This document shows, piece after piece, positions 1 to 8,160 of a DNA stretch of 64,000 nt. Origin of the DNA: Aquibacillus koreensis (lineage in GTDB: Bacteria > Bacillota > Bacilli > Bacillales > Amphibacillaceae); assembly GCF_025154055.1 (NCBI RefSeq), contig NZ_JAOALK010000058.1, positions 1-64,000 of the forward strand, in the 5' to 3' direction. Numbering within the stretch: position 1 is the stretch's first letter; every line of letters begins with the position of its first letter. The position numbers and the translations under genes were made by a program. The notes below the pieces were generated by a model. The model worked only from the letters and a program-made list of their open reading frames with translations. It was not told the DNA's origin and searched no databases.

Positions 1-182
1 CTGATAATCCGAAGGATTCCCCTTAATTCTAATTCTATTTTTTCGTTAAGTACGTTAAATCGATATTTTGGACACCAAATGATGTGATATTGGATTAGAA
101 ACTTACAATGATTTAATCTATTATACTCACTCATCATTTCAACTAATTTTTGTATCTTATTTTCTTTTCTACTTACAAACAT
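1..182 (-). CDS. tnpA: IS200/IS605 family transposase TnpA (N-terminal part)
   Basis: Reading leftward from the ATG at 182, the translation contains YHIIWCPKYRFNVLNE, the N-terminal signature of HUH/Y1 transposases of the IS200/IS605 family, which act on single-stranded DNA. About 60 residues are visible before the window edge cuts the gene, so the catalytic HUH and tyrosine motifs lie outside. The frame is open throughout the visible part. Two hairpins lie just upstream (238-318), as expected for the subterminal structures this family recognises. Whether the element is intact cannot be judged from here. Confidence 0.85.
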   Translation of the reverse strand, partial: MFVSRKENKIQKLVEMMSEYNRLNHCKFLIQYHIIWCPKYRFNVLNEKIELELRGILRII

Positions 183-318
183 TTTACCACATGGGAATGT
201 ATGTTCTCAATCTATATTTTTTCACCAAACAAAAAATCGCTCAAGTAGAGCAGTCTAAGAACTGCCCTTGAGCGAAGCCCTTACATCCACGGGGCAAGCC
301 CGCGTGGTTTTACGGGCT
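1..318 (-). mobile_element. IS200/IS605-like element end with subterminal hairpins
   Basis: The region holds the 5' part of a TnpA gene followed by two nested stem-loops. In the first, CGCTCAAG (238-245) pairs with CTTGAGCG (267-274) around an inner GCAGT/ACTGC stem. In the second, AGCCC (276-280) pairs with GGGCT (314-318) around CCACG/CGTGG (287-291/303-307). Downstream of about 318 the sequence becomes a coding fragment of an unrelated regulator, so the element boundary is placed near there. IS200-type elements make no terminal inverted repeats or target duplications, so the exact end is uncertain. Confidence 0.65.
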
Positions 319-1568
319 ATTTCTATAACCAGGATCTCCAACTCTTAACGGAAGCTGCTGCCGTACTACGGCAGTTTGACCAAGGCAGTCTTGAATTCGC
401 AACACAAAAGGAAATACCAGTAGAGCTTTATAATCAACTGACCGCTTTATCATTCGTTATCCAGAAAGGAAATGGATGGTATGTACACGACCTCATAAGA
501 GATGCTATTAAAGTTGATTTAAAAAGTAGAAACATGGAAAAGTATGACTTGTTACGCCAACGATGTGTTTCCTACTATCAAAGCAAAGTAGGAAGAACAC
601 ACGCCGAGTCAGATATAGCAGAGTTTTTCTATCACCTCGGTGATGAATTTATTCAATCGATTTTCTTCCAAGACACAGTGGATGATGACTTATATTTAGA
701 TCATGTCGGCAAACACAATTTTAGTGACATTGAAGCATATTTTACGTTAAGAAAGAAGATGCTAGCCGCTGATAAAGTCGATTTCTTTCATAGAGAAACG
801 AACAGCACCTATCAATACAACGTTTCATTGCAACATAATGAAATAGAATCGAAGCTAGTAGATGCAGAATATATTAAAAGAATGGGCTACCGAGTGGCAA
901 GGATTTTAAGAAATAAAAACGATGAGATGCTGGGATTATCGATTGTCGTGCCAATTAATGAGGATACTATTACCCAGTTGGCAAAAGAGCCTGTCTCTTC
1001 TTGTTATTTTCAGCAGCTAAGTAAAGAAATGTATCGTGAATTTAGTGTTCCAAGTGAAACGAATGCAGGTTGGTTTATTCGAATGCTCGACTGCTTAGAT
1101 GCAAATGATACATTTGCCCGCTCTTTTCTTTTATATAATTTATCCCCATTACTATTATCAGGAGGAAGGATTATTACATCAACGCCATTACCTTTTTTCC
1201 AGGAAGTCTTAAAGAGTTTTGGATTCACAGAAGTGCCTGGGGCTACCCATTATGATTTCGGAACGGATCAACCTTCCCCAACATATATATTAGATGTCAG
1301 AGGACAACGGTTAAGTCATTATTTAGATCAATTCACCAATTCTAACGATGCTTCAGAAAGATTAGAAGTTATTTTAAATGCATACCCATTTACAGTAAGA
1401 GAAAAAGAAGTAGTAAAGTTAATTCTTGAGGAATATAGTAACATCCAAATAGCCGAGCAATTATATGTAGCTGAAATTACAGTTAAAAAGCATGTAGGGA
1501 GAATTCTTAAGAAGGTAGATGTAAAAAATAGAACACAGTTAATAAAGAGACTAATGGAATCATTTTAA
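318..1568 (+). pseudogene. LuxR-family (MalT/NB-ARC-like) regulator, N-terminally truncated
   Basis: The C-terminus (last 60 residues) is a LuxR/GerE helix-turn-helix: FTVREKEVVKLILEEYSN...IAEQLYVAEITVKKHVGRILKK. The preceding part, with GNGWYVHDLIRDAI, resembles the winged-helix/arm segment that follows the ATPase of large MalT- or NB-ARC-type LuxR activators. The frame stays open upstream of the first usable ATG (534) to the IS200 end near 318, and that upstream stretch (LQLLTEAAAVLRQFDQ) still reads as regulator sequence. The nucleotide-binding domain expected before it is absent, which fits truncation by the insertion. A 344-residue protein could still be made from 534, but no good ribosome site precedes it. 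Confidence 0.7.
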
Positions 1569-1572
1569 GTAC

Positions 1573-1617
1573 ACTAAGGTAAGCTAGCATTCTCGCTCGC
1601 TCACCTTAGTTTTTTTA
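1573..1617 (+). terminator. Rho-independent terminator of the LuxR-like gene
   Basis: ACTAAGGT (1573-1580) pairs with ACCTTAGT (1603-1610) and is followed by seven T. It starts five bases after the regulator's stop codon and separates it from the convergent DUF4870 gene. Confidence 0.8.
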
Positions 1618-1620
1618 TCA

Positions 1621-1980
1621 TTACTTGATCAACTGCCATTTGCCAATTACCGGCAAAGGCTTCTTTTTGCCATTCGCAGCATTGATGATTCCCATAATAA
1701 GCAATACCATTGAAAGGATATATCCCGGTAGCCAAATGAATATCCAACCAATGATAGGAATAACCGTTCCAATTATGTTAACTGCTACAAAAACCAAGAA
1801 AAGTGATAACCCCTGATTCGCATGGTACATCGCAAACTTAGAATCTTTTGCGGCAAGTAGTGGAATAAAGAAAATCAGATAAGCAAGGATTCCCATCGCC
1901 TTATTTTCTTCCACATCCTTTACCTCTTCACTACTCATTTCAACTTGATCTGCATTTACCTCATTTGCATTTTCAGACAT
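1621..1980 (-). CDS. DUF4870 / Tic20-like small membrane protein
   Basis: A 119-residue protein with an acidic N-terminal tail (about 30 residues) and hydrophobic segments around the motif KFAMYHANQGLSLFLV, typical of DUF4870 membrane proteins whose role is not established. The start at 1980 (MSENANEV) is chosen because AGGAGG lies nine bases upstream; an ATG two codons earlier is too close to that site. It is a single gene facing the LuxR-like fragment. Confidence 0.75.
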   Translation of the reverse strand: MSENANEVNADQVEMSSEEVKDVEENKAMGILAYLIFFIPLLAAKDSKFAMYHANQGLSLFLVFVAVNIIGTVIPIIGWIFIWLPGYILSMVLLIMGIINAANGKKKPLPVIGKWQLIK

Positions 1981-2256
1981 AAACATATACCTCCTATACA
2001 TTTGGATGCGTATGGTAGACCAATGTCAGAGCAGGTTTGAATTCTGTTAACGATTTCATAACAATATTGTAGAAAAGCAATAATTTCTTCGTTTCGTTAA
2101 CAGCTTTTGACCAAACTAAAACATAGAGCCATACATATGAACGTTTTTTATCTGTATAAAAAAATCGTATCACAGTTGGTATGAACTGTATTGTATCCCT
2201 AGGTATATATTTTCCGAAAATTATAAAAATTTTATAGTAATAAAATCCAGTTTACT

Positions 2257-2521
2257 ATAACGGGTTCCGTTATCTATCTCAAAAATTTGTATTGTGTGCC
2301 TAAATGTATATGAAAATGCATCCCAAATACTAAAAATGCAAGGGTCCAATAGCGGTTGCACCCTTGCATTTTTAGGCTATAATCATCCTTACAAATTTGA
2401 TGCAGTTTCCACAAGAAATCCCTTTTAACCCAACAAAAATAGACTACCAAATTAGCATGCAATTTGATAGTCAAATTCAGTAACATTTTGTATGTTTGCG
2501 ATTAGTAATGGAACCCGTTAG
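2257..2521. mobile_element. Candidate 265-bp MITE with imperfect terminal inverted repeats and 7-bp flanking repeat
   Basis: The ends are imperfect inverted repeats: TAACGGGTTCCGTTA (2258-2272) against TAATGGAACCCGTTA (2506-2520), with similarity continuing inward for about ten more bases. The direct repeat GTTTACT flanks the segment at 2250-2256 and 2522-2528, as a target duplication would. Inside are a perfect 16-bp stem (2330-2345 with 2360-2375) and a 12-bp stem with one mismatch (2442-2453 with 2461-2472). There is no convincing gene inside, so mobilisation would need a transposase elsewhere. Confidence 0.6.
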
Positions 2522-2542
2522 GTTTACTGACCCAACTTTCTT

Positions 2543-2929
2543 TTAGATTATTTCAACATCCATTTCCGCACCATGTTTTAATGTATTCCCAACCGTACAA
2601 GCTCTTTTTGCAGAAGCAATTAACTTTTTCTTCGTCTTCTCATCTAACTCACCAGCCAATTGTACTTCAACCGTAAAACGCTCAATTCTAGACGGACTGT
2701 CTTCTGCCTTATGTGGTGTAACATCGATGTTATACTCTGTTACATCTAATTCATCTCGTTTTATTAGCGCATCCAGAGAAAGAGCCATACATAAACTGAT
2801 TGAGTTGCATAACAACTCAAATGGAGTAAAACCATCTGTATTTGTTTTGGAAGTGGCTCCCTGTACAGACACCCCTTCTCGATTACTCATATTATATCCA
2901 CCATCTGAAGTTCTCTTTAATGTAATCAC
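2543..2929 (-). CDS. OsmC/Ohr family protein
   Basis: A 128-residue protein of the OsmC family, small cytosolic thiol peroxidases or related proteins. It carries the family's features: GFTPFELLCNSISLCMALSL with Cys47 on the long helix and a second cysteine at 111 (AKRACTVGNTLK). The GTG start at 2929 sits seven bases after AGGAGG. It lies 37 bases downstream of the glycerate kinase gene on the same strand and may share its transcript. Substrate unknown; general hydroperoxide detoxification is the family role. Confidence 0.85.
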   Translation of the reverse strand: MITLKRTSDGGYNMSNREGVSVQGATSKTNTDGFTPFELLCNSISLCMALSLDALIKRDELDVTEYNIDVTPHKAEDSPSRIERFTVEVQLAGELDEKTKKKLIASAKRACTVGNTLKHGAEMDVEII

Positions 2930-2965
2930 CCAATTACCTCCTTAATATCCATTCTTATCTTACCC

Positions 2966-4093
2966 TCACCTGCAGAAAGATATGATAAGTCGCGTAACCT
3001 GTTTTGTTTGTTGGTAGACTAGTTGTTCTGCTTCTTCCAAACATTGTTCTAATGTGTACGGTTGATTAATAATAGAGAAGCAGCTAGCAAACTTCGTGTT
3101 AAGACTTTCTATATCACCATTCACACTGCCTGAAATAAGAATAGTCGGTATGTAATTTCGTCTAGCTAGATCAGCCACATAGGAAGGAGCCTTGCCCCTT
3201 AACGTTTGGTCATCAGTTTGCCCTTCTCCTGTAATAGCAACATCAGAAACCTTGATTGCATCTTCAAGCCCGGATGCCTCCGCTAGTAACGCTGCACCAG
3301 ACTCCAGTTGACCACCTATCACAAGAAAAGCAAAGCCAAGGCCACCAGCTGCACCTGCACCATCCTTATCTTTTGCCACTACTCCTATTGATTTTTCTAC
3401 TAATACAGCATAATTATGTAATGCTTTATCATAATGTTCCACACGCTCTTTCGCCAAACCTTTTTGTGGACCAAACACCGCGCTGGCCCCAGCCTTTCCA
3501 CACAATGGATTATCCACATCACAAGCAATACGCAACTGCGCTTGCGGAAGCCTCTTGTCTAGGTTCTGAAAAGATACCGAGTGGATTTGCGCTACATCTT
3601 TACCATAAGGGCCTAGTTCACGCCCATCCCCGTCAAATGCTTGCATCCCTAGCGCTCGAAGCATTCCTAGTCCACCATCATTAATGGCACTGCCTCCTAA
3701 CCCGATCACGAATGACCGGTAACCTTGATCAAGTGCATGACGAATAACCTCGCCTAATCCAAATGAAGTAGTATAATCTGGATTTCTTAGGCTTTCAGGC
3801 ACTTGAACTAGACCGGCAATACAAGCCGTTTCAACAATAACTATATTCTCTTTTGTTACTGCATAATAGGTATCTATTTTTTCACCAAGCGGACCCGTAC
3901 ACGTAATAGGAATACGTTTCCCTTCTATAGATGAGAGCATTGTATCTATTGTACCTTCTCCACCATCAGCCATCGGTTTTAGGACCACATCTACGCTTGG
4001 TTTTACTTCTTTAATTGCCTTTCCCATTATTTCTGCGACCTTTAAGGCAAACAAGCTTCCTTTATAGGAATCTGGCGCAACTACTATTCGCAA
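2966..4093 (-). CDS. glxK: Glycerate kinase (type I, GlxK/GarK family)
   Basis: About 375 residues, the normal length for type I glycerate kinases, which phosphorylate D-glycerate. The N-terminus IVVAPDSYKGSLFALKVAE, the segment GGLGMLRALGMQAFD and the late motif TGEGQTDDQTLRGKAP are family hallmarks. The TTG at 4093 is preferred because GAGGTG lies seven bases upstream; a TTG five codons earlier has no spaced site. In nitrogen and carbon scavenging this enzyme usually handles glycerate derived from glyoxylate, and glyoxylate is used by the ureide pathway at 53-57 kb, but no direct linkage is visible. Confidence 0.9.
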   Translation of the reverse strand: MRIVVAPDSYKGSLFALKVAEIMGKAIKEVKPSVDVVLKPMADGGEGTIDTMLSSIEGKRIPITCTGPLGEKIDTYYAVTKENIVIVETACIAGLVQVPESLRNPDYTTSFGLGEVIRHALDQGYRSFVIGLGGSAINDGGLGMLRALGMQAFDGDGRELGPYGKDVAQIHSVSFQNLDKRLPQAQLRIACDVDNPLCGKAGASAVFGPQKGLAKERVEHYDKALHNYAVLVEKSIGVVAKDKDGAGAAGGLGFAFLVIGGQLESGAALLAEASGLEDAIKVSDVAITGEGQTDDQTLRGKAPSYVADLARRNYIPTILISGSVNGDIESLNTKFASCFSIINQPYTLEQCLEEAEQLVYQQTKQVTRLIISFCR

Positions 4094-4221
4094 AGCTTCA
4101 CACCTCAAATCAAACTTTATTTACTTTTAAATTCTATGGAATTGATGAAATACCTTTTTATTTTCCACTCACCTATGTTTAGTATGGTATTGACGCCTCA
4201 ACCTTATTGAAACTGCCAATT

Positions 4222-4357
4222 CATCGATGCTTTTGACAGTTATGCTAAAAACTTCTTATGCATGGTTAAATCAACCTCTTATTTGACACTTAGACTTCAA
4301 AATCTCTGATGCATGCGTCAAATCAACGTTTGATTTCACACTTAGACTTCAAAATCT
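4222..4357. repeat. Tandem repeat, about 52-bp period, about 2.5 copies
   Basis: AAATCAAC...CACTTAGACTTCAAAATCT at 4268-4305 recurs at 4320-4357, exactly 52 bp later, and a degenerate copy lies at about 4222-4267. Arms TTTGAC and GTCAAA bracket part of the unit and could pair. It occupies the 387-bp gap (4094-4480) between glycerate kinase and the ABC operon; nothing coding is seen there. Confidence 0.75.
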
Positions 4358-4452
4358 AGTTCATCCTCTTCGGCCTTACCAACACATCCATACACGTAAT
4401 TGTTGCTCCTTTACTTTATCTTATTCAACCTACTATTATCTATTCTCACAGC

Positions 4453-4482
4453 AAAAAACCACCCTCAATAAGAGGATGGTTT
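4453..4482 (-). terminator. Terminator of the amino-acid ABC operon
   Basis: On the minus strand, ACCATCCTC and GAGGGTGGT form the stem with loop TTATT, followed by six T. The 5' arm overlaps the stop codon of the ATPase gene. Confidence 0.85.
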
Positions 4483-5203
4483 ATAATACCTTGCTTAAGA
4501 ACGACTGCGTACGTTCATGCTTCGGGTTTTCGAATATTTCTTTTGGGTCACCTTGTTCCACAATGTAGCCTTCATCCATAAAGATAACACGATCTCCCAC
4601 TTCACGTGCGAAGCCCATTTCATGTGTAACGACAACCATTGTCATACCTTCTTTTGCCAATTGCTTCATTACCTCTAGTACTTCCCCTACCATCTCTGGG
4701 TCTAGTGCAGAAGTCGGCTCATCAAATAACATAATTTTCGGTTCCATGCCTAGCGCACGCGCAATCGCAACACGTTGTTTTTGACCACCAGATAATGAAT
4801 CTGGATAGACGTCCGCTTTATCTTCTAATCCGACTTTCTTTAACAAAGCTAGCGCCTTCGTTTTCGCATCAGCTTTGTTCCACTTACGTACGACTTGCAT
4901 TGGTAAGGTTATATTTTCTAATACTGTCTTATGCGGGAATAAATTAAACTGTTGAAAAACCATGCCAACTTCCGTACGAATATCATTGATATTGGTCTTT
5001 TTACCTGTAATATCAACACCTTCTATATATACATGGCCATCCGTGATTGTCTCAATTAAGTTCAAACAACGTAAAAATGTCGATTTACCTGAACCGGATG
5101 GTCCAATAACGACGACTACTTCTTGCTCAGCCACGTCAACACTAATATCTTTTAAAACCTCAAGATCTCCAAATGATTTTTTTAAGTTTTGGACAGAAAT
5201 CAT
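4481..5203 (-). CDS. Polar amino-acid ABC transporter ATP-binding protein (GlnQ/HisP type)
   Basis: A 240-residue ATPase that energises amino-acid import. It has Walker [10 protein letters not shown], the signature [15 protein letters not shown], Walker [13 protein letters not shown] and the H-loop [13 protein letters not shown]. The ATG at 5203 overlaps the TGA of the permease gene as ATGA, so translational coupling is likely and upstream in-frame codons are not the start. It is the last gene of a three-gene operon (binding protein, permease, ATPase). The substrate is not deducible beyond a polar amino acid. Confidence 0.93.
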   Translation of the reverse strand: MISVQNLKKSFGDLEVLKDISVDVAEQEVVVVIGPSGSGKSTFLRCLNLIETITDGHVYIEGVDITGKKTNINDIRTEVGMVFQQFNLFPHKTVLENITLPMQVVRKWNKADAKTKALALLKKVGLEDKADVYPDSLSGGQKQRVAIARALGMEPKIMLFDEPTSALDPEMVGEVLEVMKQLAKEGMTMVVVTHEMGFAREVGDRVIFMDEGYIVEQGDPKEIFENPKHERTQSFLSKVL

Positions 5204-5862
5204 TCTGTATCTAACCTTCTTTCTAGGTAATTTAACAAGTATGTTAACGATAATGTTAACACGAGATAGAATAATGCTACCATGATATACGCTTCCCATA
5301 CACGATAATATTCACCAACTGCCGCTCTCCCCCAGTAAAACAACTCCGGAGCTGCAATCATGGCACCTAGAGCAGAGTCCTTTAATAAGACAATAAATTC
5401 ATTCCCTAGAGGTGGGATCATACGTTTAAATGCTTGCGGCAACACGACATAGCGCATAACCTGTATTTTACTCATCCCTAATGAGCGTGCCGCTTCTGCT
5501 TGGCCGCGGTCAAGTGATTTGATCCCTGCACGGAAAATTTCTGCTACATAGGCAGCTGAGTTAAGTGATAAGGTGACCATTAACGATGTAGTTGCACTTA
5601 CAGAATCAAACATCGCTGGTAAAACAGCAAAGTGAAACAAGAATAATTGTACAATCAGAGGTGTTCCCCTGAAAAAGTTAATATACCATACAAACGGGAA
5701 GTTAAAGTACCATTTTTTGATCATTTTCCCCATTCCGATGAACATACCTAGTATACAACCAAACAAAATCCCAACAATTGATACACCAATTGTGAGTAAT
5801 GCCCCTTTTAAGAAGTACGGCATATATTCAATTACAATATTTATATCAAAATATTCAGCCAT
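5200..5862 (-). CDS. Polar amino-acid ABC transporter permease
   Basis: A 220-residue membrane protein of the HisM/GlnP class with about five membrane segments. The EAA loop, [23 protein letters not shown], contacts the ATPase. Start 5862 follows a GGGAG site. A stem-loop separates it from the upstream binding-protein gene, and its stop overlaps the ATPase start. Only one permease is encoded, implying a homodimeric channel. Confidence 0.92.
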   Translation of the reverse strand: MAEYFDINIVIEYMPYFLKGALLTIGVSIVGILFGCILGMFIGMGKMIKKWYFNFPFVWYINFFRGTPLIVQLFLFHFAVLPAMFDSVSATTSLMVTLSLNSAAYVAEIFRAGIKSLDRGQAEAARSLGMSKIQVMRYVVLPQAFKRMIPPLGNEFIVLLKDSALGAMIAAPELFYWGRAAVGEYYRVWEAYIMVALFYLVLTLSLTYLLNYLERRLDTE

Positions 5863-5891
5863 TGTATTTCTCCCTTTTCCAATTTCAAAGT

Positions 5892-5926
5892 CTAGAAAAA
5901 TAGCGTAACGCTAATTCGTTACGCTA
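5892..5926 (-). terminator. Internal hairpin (attenuator) between binding-protein and permease genes
   Basis: Reading the minus strand, TAGCGTAACG pairs perfectly with CGTTACGCTA around AATTAG and is followed by a T run. It lies 11 bases after the binding-protein stop. It probably ends most transcripts or protects the 3' end, so the binding protein is made in excess over the permease and ATPase. Confidence 0.75.
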
Positions 5927-5936
5927 CTTTTACTTA

Positions 5937-6782
5937 TTATTCTGCCGCTTCTAACAAGACATCTGTATTCGGTTCTGCTCCAAACCACTCTTTATAGATC
6001 TTAGCATATGTTCCATTTTCGATTACTGTAGTAAGTGCAGCATCAACCTCTGCTACTAACTCACTACCTTTAGGAAACATAAAGCCATAGTATTCAGCAG
6101 AGAAAGTTTCGTCGTCCGTTATTGCTTCCACATTTGCATCTGGATTTTTTTCTACATATTCATCCGCTACAACATTGTCAGTTACAACTGCATCAACATC
6201 GCCATTTTTAAGCGCTAAAAATGCTACTGCTGTAGAATCATATTTTAAGATATTACTATTTTTTTCACCAACAACTTTTTCAGCTGCAGATTCACCTGTC
6301 GTACCATTTTGAACACCAATCTTAATTCCTTCTAAATCTTTAGCACTCGTAAATCCTGCACCTTCATTGAATACGATCATGTGTGTTGATTTGAAATAAG
6401 GAACTGAAAAATCATATGTTTGTTTTCTGTCATCATTAATTGTGATTGCTGCAGCACCAAAATCCATGTCTTTATTTTGCAATGACGCCATCATCGGATC
6501 CCATCCAACATTTTCATACTCATATTCGTAGCCTGCTTCTGTTAAAACAGCATCTAATAAGTCGGCATCAAATCCAACGATTTCACCTTTTTCTAAGAAC
6601 TCAAAAGGAGCAAATGTAGCTTCTGTCCCAACTCGTAATACTGGCTTTTCTGCATTTTCTTCCGCTTGACCTTCTGCATTTGAATCCGCCGTTGCATCAT
6701 CAGCTGTACCACAAGCAGCTAAAAATAACAGTCCAATCATTATTAAAGTTAAGTATAATCCCGATACATATTTATTCATCAT
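5937..6782 (-). CDS. Amino-acid ABC transporter substrate-binding lipoprotein
   Basis: A 281-residue lipoprotein: signal peptide with lipobox LFLAAC, then an acidic linker and a type II periplasmic-binding fold (LRVGTEATFAPFEF, GFDADLLDAV, NDDRKQTYDFSVPY). It captures polar amino acids outside the membrane and hands them to the permease. AGGAGT lies six bases before the ATG at 6782; an adjacent ATG one codon later is equally possible. It is the first gene of the operon, with its own promoter candidate upstream. Confidence 0.92.
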   Translation of the reverse strand: MMNKYVSGLYLTLIMIGLLFLAACGTADDATADSNAEGQAEENAEKPVLRVGTEATFAPFEFLEKGEIVGFDADLLDAVLTEAGYEYEYENVGWDPMMASLQNKDMDFGAAAITINDDRKQTYDFSVPYFKSTHMIVFNEGAGFTSAKDLEGIKIGVQNGTTGESAAEKVVGEKNSNILKYDSTAVAFLALKNGDVDAVVTDNVVADEYVEKNPDANVEAITDDETFSAEYYGFMFPKGSELVAEVDAALTTVIENGTYAKIYKEWFGAEPNTDVLLEAAE

Positions 6783-6830
6783 TTATTCACTCCTGAAGTT
6801 TTTCATTTAATATTTTAATAGATTGATAAT

Positions 6831-6866
6831 ACAACAATATTGTTGTTAAATCAATAGTTTTGTCAA
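6831..6866 (-). promoter_or_regulatory. Promoter candidate with palindromic operator for the ABC operon
   Basis: On the minus strand TTGACA (6861-6866) is followed after 17 bases by ACAATA (6838-6843). The -10 lies inside a perfect 16-bp palindrome, ACAACAATATTGTTGT (6831-6846). A regulator bound there would block initiation. The regulator is unknown. Confidence 0.55.
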
Positions 6867-6941
6867 AATTATTTGCTTTCAGTTTTTAGAATTTTCATAC
6901 AATTTAATACATAAAGTTGTATTATTATGCATAAAAGGGCA

Positions 6942-7844
6942 TCACGCATGCCCCATTAATGTCTTATGCATCCAGATTGCAGCTTGCATCCCGTCTCCCA
7001 TTGCGATTGTTACTTGTTCCGAATGAGCTACAACATCGCCCGCAGCCCAAACATGCTCGACATTCGTCATCTGCGTTCGCGGATTAACAAGAATATGCTT
7101 GTTATCATGTAGCTTAACTCCCAAACTTTCTGCAAGCTCTGAATTCACTTGATTCCCTCCAAAAGCAACAAAAGCATGGTTTGTTTCAATCATCTTCCCG
7201 CTTTGCAACTGCACACCGTGTATTTGTTCTTTTTCCGTTCGCACTTCTTTCACTGGTTCATTTAGGTAGTGGATCCCTTTTTCCTCAAGCTCTGTTAATA
7301 ACTTCGCTTTTACTGGCTTTTGTTCATGGTTAATATAGGTTAACGCATCACTCCAATAACGAAGCGTTAATGCCATATTAGCTCCAACATCGCCAGAACC
7401 AAGTACAATTGTGTTTTTGTTCGCAATTTCATAGCCATCGCAATCAGGACAAATATAGATACTCTTACCCAAACAAGGATAGATTTGCTCATATAAAGGT
7501 AAGCGGTCTTTTACTCCCGTCGCAAACAGAATTCGTTTCGCTAGATAATCGGTTACTTGCGTTCTCACTTCAAATGACTGCCCCTGTTTGTCTACTGTAT
7601 GTACTTTTTCATTCGCAAAATCAACACCTAAGTCCTTCGCTTGTTGGCTTCCGATATCTCTCAATAGTTGACCACTTACACCATCCGGCCATCCAATAAT
7701 GTTATGGTAACACCTACATAAATTAGAACGTCCCATGTCTGTTTCGTCGATCACAAGGACACGGTGTCGGTATCTCCCTAATTGAATAGCTGCTTGAATT
7801 CCCGCAATCCCGCCACCAATAATGATGCAATCGTAATTGTTCAC
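6942..7844 (-). CDS. NAD(P)/FAD-dependent oxidoreductase, thioredoxin-reductase-like
   Basis: About 300 residues with an N-terminal FAD-binding GGGIAGIQAA motif, a redox pair CPDC (residues 132-135), a second Rossmann motif GSGDVGANMA and the C-terminal FAD segment WAAGDVV. Length and motif order match low-molecular-weight thioredoxin reductases, but the active site is CPDC rather than the usual CATC and no thioredoxin gene is adjacent, so the partner is unknown. The GTG at 7844 is preferred because GGGGG lies seven bases upstream; an ATG 11 codons earlier lacks a site. Confidence 0.8.
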   Translation of the reverse strand: MNNYDCIIIGGGIAGIQAAIQLGRYRHRVLVIDETDMGRSNLCRCYHNIIGWPDGVSGQLLRDIGSQQAKDLGVDFANEKVHTVDKQGQSFEVRTQVTDYLAKRILFATGVKDRLPLYEQIYPCLGKSIYICPDCDGYEIANKNTIVLGSGDVGANMALTLRYWSDALTYINHEQKPVKAKLLTELEEKGIHYLNEPVKEVRTEKEQIHGVQLQSGKMIETNHAFVAFGGNQVNSELAESLGVKLHDNKHILVNPRTQMTNVEHVWAAGDVVAHSEQVTIAMGDGMQAAIWMHKTLMGHA

Positions 7845-8008
7845 AATAAAACCCCCATCATGATCGTCTACTTTCATAATGTTTGGCTATTTTACGTTAT
7901 TCATACAAGAATACGACTTAAATCTGAAACGGATTCATTCTTTAACCTGTTATAGGAATTACTTTCATTGTCTATGATGGAGTTGTAGCTAAAAAAGGAG
8001 GGATTAGC

Positions 8009-8059
8009 ATGAATCCATATGAATTACAACATTTAATTAACGACCGCCGCCCTAGGTAG
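8009..8059 (+). CDS. Tiny ORF (16 residues) with strong ribosome site
   Basis: AAAGGAGGG precedes ATG at 8009 with good spacing. The product is MNPYELQHLINDRRPR. I do not recognise it. It is the first of two very short frames, each with its own strong ribosome site, followed by a terminator, between two minus-strand genes. It could be a leader peptide, a small protein or the remnant of a longer gene. Confidence 0.4.
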   Translation: MNPYELQHLINDRRPR

Positions 8060-8093
8060 TAAAATCTAACAAAAACTTGGAGGAGGTTGTCCG

Positions 8094-8120
8094 TTGAAGA
8101 AACGAAATAAAACAAAATAA
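8094..8120 (+). CDS. Tiny ORF (8 residues, basic) with strong ribosome site
   Basis: GGAGGAGG lies seven bases before TTG at 8094. The product would be MKKRNKTK. The stop touches the terminator stem that begins at 8121. It may be translated with the preceding 16-residue frame as a mini-operon. No function is suggested. Confidence 0.3.
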   Translation: MKKRNKTK

Positions 8121-8158
8121 AAACCTCAATCTTTTGATGAAGAATGAGGTTTTTGTTT
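8121..8158. terminator. Bidirectional terminator
   Basis: AAACCTCAATCTT (8121-8133) pairs with AAGAATGAGGTTT (8140-8152) with one mismatch. T runs follow in both directions, so it serves the tiny-ORF transcript (plus) and the AEC carrier gene (minus). Confidence 0.85.
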
Positions 8159-8160
8159 TC

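Noticed and set aside
2274-2486. Reading frame of 70 codons on the minus strand
   Set aside because: It lies inside the candidate MITE and is produced by its palindromes.
3256-3684. Reading frame of 142 codons opposite glycerate kinase
   Set aside because: Antisense shadow; the composition (His/Leu/Gln-rich) is not protein-like.
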